Positions 57,005-64,000 of a stretch of DNA of 64,000 nt are shown piece by piece. Each line of letters starts with the position of its first letter. The first letter of the stretch is position 1. The translations under genes and the position numbers were made by a program. The notes under the pieces are model-generated. The model worked only from the letters and a program-made list of their open reading frames with translations. It was not told the DNA's origin and did not search any database. Origin of the DNA: Ariolimax columbianus (Eukaryota; Mollusca; Gastropoda; Stylommatophora; Arionidae); contig JAVGWX010000004.1 of the NCBI GenBank assembly GCA_036924085.1, forward strand, positions 41,568,793 to 41,632,792, in the 5' to 3' direction.

Positions 57005-60000
57005 TTTTAGTAACATCTCAGCCCCGTTTGCGAAACCCACGTTGATATGTGTAGCCCAGTCCCATTTGTGGAACCTAGGTTGATATTTGTAGCTGAGCCT
57101 CGTTTGCGGGACCCAGATTGATATTTGTAGGCCAGCCTAATTTGCGGGACCCAGATTGGTATTTGTAGCCCAGCCTCATTTGCGGGACCCAGATTGATTT
57201 TTGTAGCCCAGCCCCATTTGCGGGACCAATATTGATATTTGTAGCCCAGACTCATTTGCGGGACCCAGATTGATATTTGTAGCTCTGTCCCATTTGAGGG
57301 AACCAGTTTGATATTTGTAGCCCAGCCCCATTTCCGGGACCCAGGTTGATATTTGTAGCCCAGCCCCATTTGTGGGACCCAGATTGATATTTGTAGCCCT
57401 GCCCCGTTTGTGGGACCCAGGTTGATATTTGTAGCCCTGCCCCACTTATGGGACCCAGATTGATATTTGTAACCCAGCCCCGTTTGTGGGACCCAGGTTG
57501 ATATTAGTAGCCTATCCCCGTTTGCGGCACCCAGGTTGATATTTGTAGCCCAGCCCCATTTGCGGGATCCAGGTTGATATTTGTAGCCCAGCCTCATGTG
57601 CGGGACCCAGATTGATATTTGTAGCTCTGTCCCATTTGAGGGACCCAGTTTAATATTTGTAGCCCAGCCTCATTACCGGGACCCAGGTTGATATTTGTAG
57701 CCCAGCCCCATTTGCGGGACCCAGATTGATATTTGTAGCCCAGCCCTGTTTGTGGGAACCAGGTTGATATTTGTAGCCCAGCCCCGTTTGTGGGACCCAG
57801 ATTAATATTTGTTGCCCAGCCTCGTTTGTGGGAACCAGGTTGATATTTGTAGCCCAGCCCCGTTTGCGGAAACCAGGTTGATATTTGTAGCCCAGCCCCA
57901 TTTGCGGGACCCAGGTTGATATTTGTAACCCATCCTCCGATGCAGGACCCAGGTTGATATTTGAAGCCCATCCTCCGCTGCGGGACCAATATTGATATTT
58001 GTAGCCCATGCTCCGATGCGGAAAACAGGTTGATATTTGTAGCCCATTCTCCGATGCGGGACACAGATTGATATTTGTAGCCCAGCCCCATTTGCGGGAC
58101 CCAGGTTGATATTTGTAGCTCTGTCCCATTTGAGGGACCCAGTTTGATATTTGTAGCACTGCCCCGTTTGTGGGACCCAGGTTGATATTTGTAGCCCATC
58201 CTCCGATGCGTCACCCAGGTTGATATTTGTAGCCCTGCCCCGCTTGTGGGACCCAGGTTGATATTTGTAGCCCTGCCCCGCTTATGGGACCCAGATTGAT
58301 ATTTATAACCCAGCCCCGTTTGCGGCACCCAGGTTGATATTTGTAGCCCAGCCCCATTTGCGGGATCCAGGTTGATATTTGTAGCCCAGCCTCATGTGCG
58401 GGACCCAGATTGATATTTGTAGCTCTGTCCCATTTGAGGGACCCAGTTTGATATTTGTAGCCCAGCCCCATTTCTGGAACCCAGGTTGATATTTGTAGCC
58501 CAGCCACATTTGCGGGACCCAGATTGATATTTGTATCCCAGCCCTGTTTGAGGGAAACAGGTTGATATTTGTAGCCCAGCCCCGTTTGTGGGACCCAAAT
58601 TAATATTTGTTGCCCAGCCTCGTTTGTGGGAACCAGCTTGGTATTTGTAGCCCAGCCCCGTTTGCGGAACCCATGTTGATATTTGTAGCCCAGCCCCATT
58701 TGCGGGACCAATATTGATATTTGTAGCAAATGCTCCGATGCGGGACACAGATTGATATTTGTAGCCCAGCCCCATTTGCGGGACCCAGGTTGATATTTGT
58801 AACACAGCCCCGTTTGTGGGACACAGGTTTATATTTGTAGCCCAGCCCCATTTGTGGGACCCAGGTTGATATTTGTAGCCCATCCTCCGATGCGTCACCC
58901 AGGTTGATATTTGTAGAACAGCCCAGTTTGCGGGACCCAGGTTCATATTTCTAGCCCAGTCCCGTTTGTGAGACCCAGGTGGATATTTGTAGCCCAGCCC
59001 CGTTTGTGGGACCCAGGTTGATATTTGTAGCCCATCTTCCGATGCGGGACACAGATTGATATTTGTAGCCCAGCCCCATTTGCGGGACCCAGGTTGATAT
59101 TTGTAGCACAGCCCCGTTTGTGGGACACAGGTTGATATTTGTAGCCCAGCCCCATTTGTGGGACCCAGGTTGATATTTGTAGCCCATCCTCCGATGCGTC
59201 ACCCAGGTTGATATTTGTAGATCAGCCCAGTTTGCGGGACCCAGGTTCATATTTGTAGCCCAGCCCCGTTTTTGGGACCCAGGTGGATATTTGTAGCCCA
59301 GCCCCGTTTGTGGGACCCAGGTTGATATTTGTAGCCCAGCCCCATTTGTGGGACCCAGGTTGATATTTGTAGCCCAGCCCCATTTGCGGGACCCAGATTG
59401 ATATTTATAGCCCAGCCCCGTTTGTGGGACCAGGTTGATATTTATAGCCCAGCCCCATTTGTGGGACCCAGGCTGATATTTGTAGCCCAGCCCCGTTTGC
59501 GGGACCCAGGTTGATATTTGTAGCCCAGCCCTATTTGCGGGACCCAAATTGATATTTGTAGCCCATCCTCCGATGCAGGACCCAGGTTGATATTTGTAGC
59601 CCATCCTCCGATGCGGGACCAATATTGATATTTGTAGCCCATGCTCCGATGCGGGACCCAGGTTGATATTTGTAGCCCATCCTCCGATGCGGGACCCAGA
59701 TTGATATTTGTAGCCCAGCCCCATTTGCGGGACCCAGGTTGAAATTTGTAACACAGCCCCGTTTGTGGGACCCAGGTTGGTATGTGTAGCCCAGCCCCGT
59801 TTGTGTGACCCATGTTTATATTTGTAGCCCAGCCCCGTTTGTGGGACCCAGGTTGATATTTGTAGCCCAGCCCCGTTTGTGGGACCCAGGTTGATATTAG
59901 TAGCCCAGCCCCGTTTGTGGGACCCAGGTTGATATTTGTAGCCCAGCCCCGTTTGTGGGACCCAGGTTTATATTTGTAGCCCAGCCTCATTTGTGGGACC

Positions 60001-60165
60001 CAGGTTGATATTTGTAGCCCAGCCTCATTTGTGGGACCCAGGTTGATATTTGTAGCCCAGCCTCCGATGCGGGACCCAGGTTGATATTTGTAGCCCATCC
60101 TCTGTTTGTGGGACCCAGGTTGATATTTGTAGCCCATCCTCCGATGCGGGACCCAGGTTGATATT
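57005..60165 (-). repeat. 38-bp satellite, about 83 units, with two unit types
   Basis: Units read ttgatatttgtagcccagcc plus ccgtttgtgggacccagg on the plus strand, at 38-bp spacing for 3.16 kb. A second unit type has catcctccgatgcgggaccc in place of the cagccccgtttgtggg half. Since 38 = 3x12+2, three units make a 38-residue period that runs through all three minus-strand frames (GYKYQPGSRKWGWATNINLG, then LQISTWVPQMG), none containing stops. Open frames up to 269 codons result. Confidence 0.95.
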
Positions 60166-60290
60166 TGTAGCACCTGCTTGGTGGAAACGACGTCAACATT
60201 GTGCTTCAAGCTGGTCTCCTGGATCATGACAATGTCGAAGTCATAGGCCAATGTTTCGAGAACGGCCTCATGTTAGATCGTACTGAAGTA
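60166..60290 (-). pseudogene. Retrotransposon endonuclease N-terminal fragment at the edge of the satellite
   Basis: The minus strand reads EAVLETLAYDFDIVMIQETS and LKHNVDVVSTKQ, then passes directly into the 38-bp array. DIVMIQETxL is the first catalytic block of the apurinic-type endonuclease in non-LTR elements. The rest of the domain is replaced by satellite. Confidence 0.75.
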
Positions 60291-60294
60291 TGAC

Positions 60295-60985
60295 TTTTCC
60301 TTTTTATTTTTTATTTCTGAAATTTTCAGAAGGTCGTACTGGACAGAAATAATACATAACTGACAAGAAAGCTAAGAGGAAAAACCTTCAAGATTGACTA
60401 ATTGTATCTGGGGTTTTTGTTATGTGTACCACAGCACTTAGTGCCGTCTTCTCTGCCATCAAAGTGCAGAGATCCTTCCAAGTGAGCTGGCTAATAAGGC
60501 AAGTCTGTGGAACCTGATTGGATTAGTCATGCCTGTTAATGTAAGATTATTAGATACCCGTAAAACATTCACACATTTTTACAGTAATGTCAGTAAACAT
60601 CTACTATATTGATGTAATATGTCGATAGTATTCACTTCACAAGTTTAGGTAATGTCCATCACAATGAGTAATGACGTTCAGTCACATTTAGAGCGCAGTT
60701 ACAAACAGACACAAAGGTGAACGCCATAACAGACAATAAATTGCAAGCTGCAGAGAACAGGATATTACACGTCAAAACTAGAAGGAGGTAGCACTTTAAA
60801 ACGAGAAAGGAATTGCAAATAGCAGCGCAATTGAGTGAAAAGAAGGAACACAAATAATGAAAACGATGTGTTACACCTAGCTTCGAGCATGAAAATGAAC
60901 ACAACAGCAAACAAGATGTTGCAAATAGCTGTTTGAATACTATAACGGTTACAGAAATTCTCGTAGAAACAAACTGAGAATCAAC
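60295..60985. other. No recognised feature
   Basis: An 83-residue Cys/Leu-rich minus-strand frame (60659-60910) matches nothing known; ttgcaaatagc recurs twice, hinting at old repeats. Confidence 0.5.
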
Positions 60986-60989
60986 ATCT

Positions 60990-61400
60990 CAAGCAAGATA
61001 AAGGATTGCACATCTCAATGTAGCTAGATGTGTCCAACTAAAAAACATTACATATGACAGCGAGCAAGATAAAGTGTTGCACATCACAATTTAGGTAAAA
61101 GTGGACATCTCAACTAGATAAACGCTACATATGACAGCAAGCAAGATAAGGTGTTGCACATGACAATGTAGCTAGATGTGTCCAACTAGATAAACGTTAC
61201 ATATGACATCAAGCACGATAAGGTGTTGCACATCACAATGTAGCTAGATGTGTCCAACTAGATACACGATACAAATGACAGCAAGCAAGATAAAGAGTTG
61301 CACATCACAATGTAGTTAGATGGGTCCAACTAGAGAAACGTTACATTTGACAGCAAGCAAGATAAAGTGGTACACAGCACAAAGTAGCTAGATAATGTAC
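60990..61400. repeat. ~72-bp minisatellite, about six copies
   Basis: agcaagataaa recurs at 60992, 61063, 61139, 61212, 61284 and 61356, with tgtagctagatgtgtccaac between. Confidence 0.9.
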
Positions 61401-61694
61401 TGTTTTATCAACAAATGAGAATTGTCATTTCGGATTCATTTACTACGCGACTTAAGATGGGCCATTTCCATAACATTTATTTCGAATTTGTTATATCTGT
61501 TCCAAAATATTTCTTGTATAACAAAAGTCAATGGCAGTTCCAAGTAGAAAATGATGTCGGGGATGGTGTGTTATGTAACTCATTCTACAAGTTCTAAGCT
61601 TTTTGATAACATGGTGTTTCCAAGTCCTTTGTTCATTGCCCTTGGTTTTCTAACAGTTATGCAAACACCAGTTTGCTGTTGGGTCAGACAGGAG

Positions 61695-62050
61695 GTTTTT
61701 GATAAGAGAGTAGCAAACCTGTTGTCTTTATCGTGAGAAAAGGGCGCTCTAACCCTCCACTACTCAGAAGCTCAGTGTTAATAAACAAATGATAAAATAT
61801 CAGAGCAGTCCACGAATGTACGCTGTCGTCGGCTATAAAGCTGTAGAGACTCCATTGTATTACATAAAAGCTATTTATGAGATAGAGTGGCCAGCTCCCT
61901 TGCCTAATAGTAATCAGGTAAACTTTCATTTACAGCTGGGTGTTGACTGGGCCGTACAGATAACGGGGATCGAAAGTATACCTTTCCAGTGAGGAGCCAG
62001 CGCTGTATCACTCTACTAATCAGATACTCAGTCTTCATAAACATATAATA
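61695..62050 (-). repeat. Possible tandem pair of SINE-like, tRNA-headed units
   Basis: On the minus strand two segments about 256 bp apart align: atctgattagtagagtgata with cagcgctggctcctcact, and ttctgagtagtggagggtta with gagcgccc. The first also has a B-box-like tttcgatcccc. Weak but repeated. Confidence 0.4.
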
Positions 62051-62189
62051 ATGGAATACTAGAATCCGGTGTACAATCAGGCAGACCAGCACATGATGCC
62101 AGGTAGAGAAAACACTTACTTTTTGTTCTAACAAATACATCTTGTCGGGAATTACAAGTTTACGTCCCATGTATTGCATGGTTTGCCTT

Positions 62190-62935
62190 TCCGACTTTCA
62201 TTTACAATATATACAGCCCACACCCCACTCCCCTCACCCCCACCGCCAACAGACGGTCTGTAACCTGCCTGATCTGCACGAAACACAATATCATAAAACA
62301 CTCCTTGCAGGCGACTTCAATGGACACTCGCCTCGTTACACTGACCCCAATAGTACAGGAACATTTATTGAAGACCCCTGCGATGCAACCAACTTGTCTG
62401 TATTGCAGAATACATACTCTACCTCAACGGTGCCTATCTCTCTCTCAGTCGACCTGACTTAACGATCTGTTCATCTGATTTGATGAACTCCTGCAACCTG
62501 CAAGTTCTTGAGGACATTGAAAGTTATCACAAACCACTCCCTACAGCCATAAGAACGCCCTCAAAAGCATATTTTAAAAACAGAAAACGCGCTGGAACTC
62601 TAGAAAAGCGAACTGGCAGTTATTTCAAGAAACATCAGACCATGTCCTTATAAACACAACCAACAGTGTTGAAATGCTCAACGAAGTGATTAGAAAGGCA
62701 ATCTTGGAAGCGGCCCAACAGTGCATCCCAAGAGACTGTCGTAAATCATATAGACCATTCTGGAATAGAGAAACACAGAGGGCTATACATGATAGAAAGA
62801 ATGTAAGAATAACCCTTGAAACAATGCCATCACTAGAAGCAAAGATGTGGTACAACAAAGCGTGTGCGAAAGGAAAGCTGATATTCAAGAAAGTAAAAAG
62901 TGAAAAATGGTTGAGACATGCTCCAAATTAGATCT
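62190..62935 (+). pseudogene. Endonuclease end and linker of the retroelement
   Basis: TLLAGDFNGHSPRYTDPNST (GDFN at 62310-62321), then after a shift RPDLTICSSDL, a degraded SDH block (ESYHKPL), KANWQLF-like residues, NEVIRKAILEAAQQCIPRDC and RKSYRPFWNRETQRAIHDRK. This matches the region 23290-23800 of the longer element (VGDFNSHSPRW, AIIQAAKQSIPRGK). SDH is ESYH here, so inactive. Confidence 0.85.
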
Positions 62936-63169
62936 CAGGCATATTGGAAATAGAGCCTGGTCATTGGTCGACAGTCTGTCCCGGGGGAAACAGGAAAGTG
63001 AACCAGAAGCCGGTAATCGATGGAGAGAGAACAATCACTGAATACTAGAAGAAAGCAGAGCATTTTAATCGCCCCTTTTCATCTGTGAACAGAGCAGGAA
63101 AACTTACAGAACAGGAAAGGAAGCATTTGCTCTACCTGAAGTGCCAAGAGAAATCTCTATAAGCCAATG

Positions 63170-63606
63170 ACTCCATATTTGAAGATTTCAACATGCAAGA
63201 GCTCCAACAGGCCCTTAAGAAACTCAAACCTAGAAAGGCTCCCGGACCAGAAAAGACCCACAATGAAATGCTTCTTCATCTGGGGACTCAAAGAAGCTGT
63301 ACTCAGATTGATCAACGTGACATAGAGAAATGGCAAGCTCCCCAAAACATGGCTCCCTACATATAGTGTCAATATAGAAAAACAAAAAACCTCAGAATGA
63401 ACCAAACAGCCCATCGCCTTAACATCGTGCCTGAGCAAATTAACAAAGAGAATGATAAACACACGTCTCTATTGGTTCCTGGAGAAATCCAACACATTAT
63501 ACCAGGAACAAGCAGGATTCAGAATTGGTAGCTGCACATAAGACCAGCTCTTTAAGATAACCCAACGATTAATTTATGGCTTCCAGAACAGCAAGAACAG
63601 CAGAAC
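63170..63606 (+). pseudogene. Reverse transcriptase, first blocks only
   Basis: FNMQELQQALKKLKPRKAPG, RNGKLPKTWLPTYSVNIEK, a degraded YRPI block (KQPIALTSCLSK), then YQEQAGFRIGSCT, DQLFKITQRLIYGFQNSK. These are RT blocks 0-2a. Stops and shifts occur, and the catalytic motif would lie just beyond the junction. Confidence 0.82.
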
Positions 63607-64000
63607 AGGTAGTGACGAAAAATAACAATACGGGACTCTTTCGAGGCCCCGTAATTGGAATGAGTACACTTTAAACCCTTTAACGAGGATCTATTGGAGG
63701 GCAAGTCTGGTGCCAGCAGCCGCGGTAATTCCAGCTCCAATAGCGTATATTAAAGTTGTTGCAGTTAAAAAGCTCGTAGTTGGATCTCAGGCGCAGGCGG
63801 GCGTTCCGGCTCGCGTCGGTTCACTGCCCGTTGTCTCCTGGTCCTACCGTCTGCCGGCTCTCTCCTACGGGTGCACTTCGCTGAGCGTCCTGGGTGGCCG
63901 GCTCGTTTACTTTGAAAAAATTATAGTGTTCAAAGCAGGACTCGGCTGCCTGAATAATGGTGCATGGAATAATGGAATAGGACCTCGGTTCTATTTTGTT
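63607..64000 (+). rRNA. 18S rRNA fragment (middle of the gene, V4 region)
   Basis: From aggtagtgacgaaaaataac onward the sequence is eukaryotic small-subunit rRNA: ccagcagccgcggtaattcc, ctccaatagcgtatattaaa, ttgcagttaaaaagctcgta, then a GC-rich V4 helix typical of molluscs and gaataatggtgcatggaata. The fragment lacks the first ~500 nt of the gene and runs off the window. The universally conserved stretches look intact. Confidence 0.96.

Larger units (their letters stand above)
62190..63606 (+). mobile_element. RNase H-clade non-LTR retrotransposon, truncated at an 18S rDNA junction
   Basis: Carries the end of an endonuclease domain and the start of an RT domain in the same order as the element at 22170-26556, but stops abruptly at 63606, where 18S rRNA sequence begins. 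Multiple frameshifts. The 5' part of the endonuclease is missing or too decayed to see. Confidence 0.85.

Noticed and set aside
59442..60251. 269-residue minus-strand frame starting MAYDFDIVMIQETS as a real gene
   Set aside because: The first part is a retroelement endonuclease fragment and the rest is 38-bp satellite.
61736..61770. Third mariner end (agggcgctctaa resembles the MLE1 left end)
   Set aside because: Similarity stops after ~12 bp and no matching right end or interior is present.
63170..64000. R-type retrotransposon specifically inserted in 18S rDNA
   Set aside because: The element is cut inside its RT with no 3' end at the junction, and its RNase H-clade relationships differ from known rDNA-specific elements; a chimera or fragment fusion is simpler.

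Overview
The window looks like animal nuclear DNA, most likely from a mollusc and possibly a heterobranch gastropod. The reasons are tRNA-headed SINEs, many decayed non-LTR retrotransposons, mariner-type transposons, very dense micro- and minisatellites, and a eukaryotic 18S rRNA fragment at the right end. The species call rests on the general look of the 18S segment and repeat families and has not been searched. I found no intact host protein gene, no tRNA gene and no CRISPR. Every coding trace I recognise belongs to a transposable element (TE) and every one is broken.

Layout. 0-1.5 kb: tail of an RNase H-bearing non-LTR element (minus strand). 2.5-5.1 kb: a SINE, then a mariner element whose transposase carries a 20-unit 45-bp minisatellite made from its own linker motif, plus an inverted copy of that array. 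5.1-9.2 kb: long TA, CATA, CAGA and CA/CAAA tracts. 9.4-15.7 kb: dispersed repeats and two RT fragments. 16.5-19.4 kb: a possible TA-flanked element, then a DNA transposon with terminal inverted repeats whose transposase contains a 41-bp minisatellite. 20.8-27.3 kb: an RT fragment, a nearly full-length RNase H-bearing non-LTR element (endonuclease, RT, RNase H, Cys/His tail) with 45-bp tandem repeats at its 5' side, and a 3' fragment of a sister family. 28-34 kb: mostly blank, with small minisatellites and a SINE. 34.3-36.7 kb: an RTE-type element (minus) and a CR1-type element (plus). 36.9-40 kb: a minisatellite, an internally deleted mariner and two decayed RT fragments. 40.6-46.4 kb: purine tract, 22-bp, ~60-bp and 39-bp arrays, a SINE, and an RT C-terminus with an ATG-repeat tail. 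48.4-56.9 kb: dispersed repeats, palindromic and 18-bp arrays, and an RTE copy inserted into a 55-bp minisatellite with a visible target-site duplication. 57.0-60.2 kb: a 3.2-kb, 38-bp satellite abutting a retrotransposon endonuclease fragment. 62.2-63.6 kb: another RNase H-clade element fused abruptly to 18S rDNA that runs off the window.

The recurrent theme is exchange between transposons and tandem repeats. Transposase coding segments have become minisatellites at least twice. One large satellite starts at the edge of a retrotransposon domain. Two minisatellites have in turn been split by retroelement insertions. This, with the 18S chimera and a core shared between two SINE-like families, is where the novelty lies.
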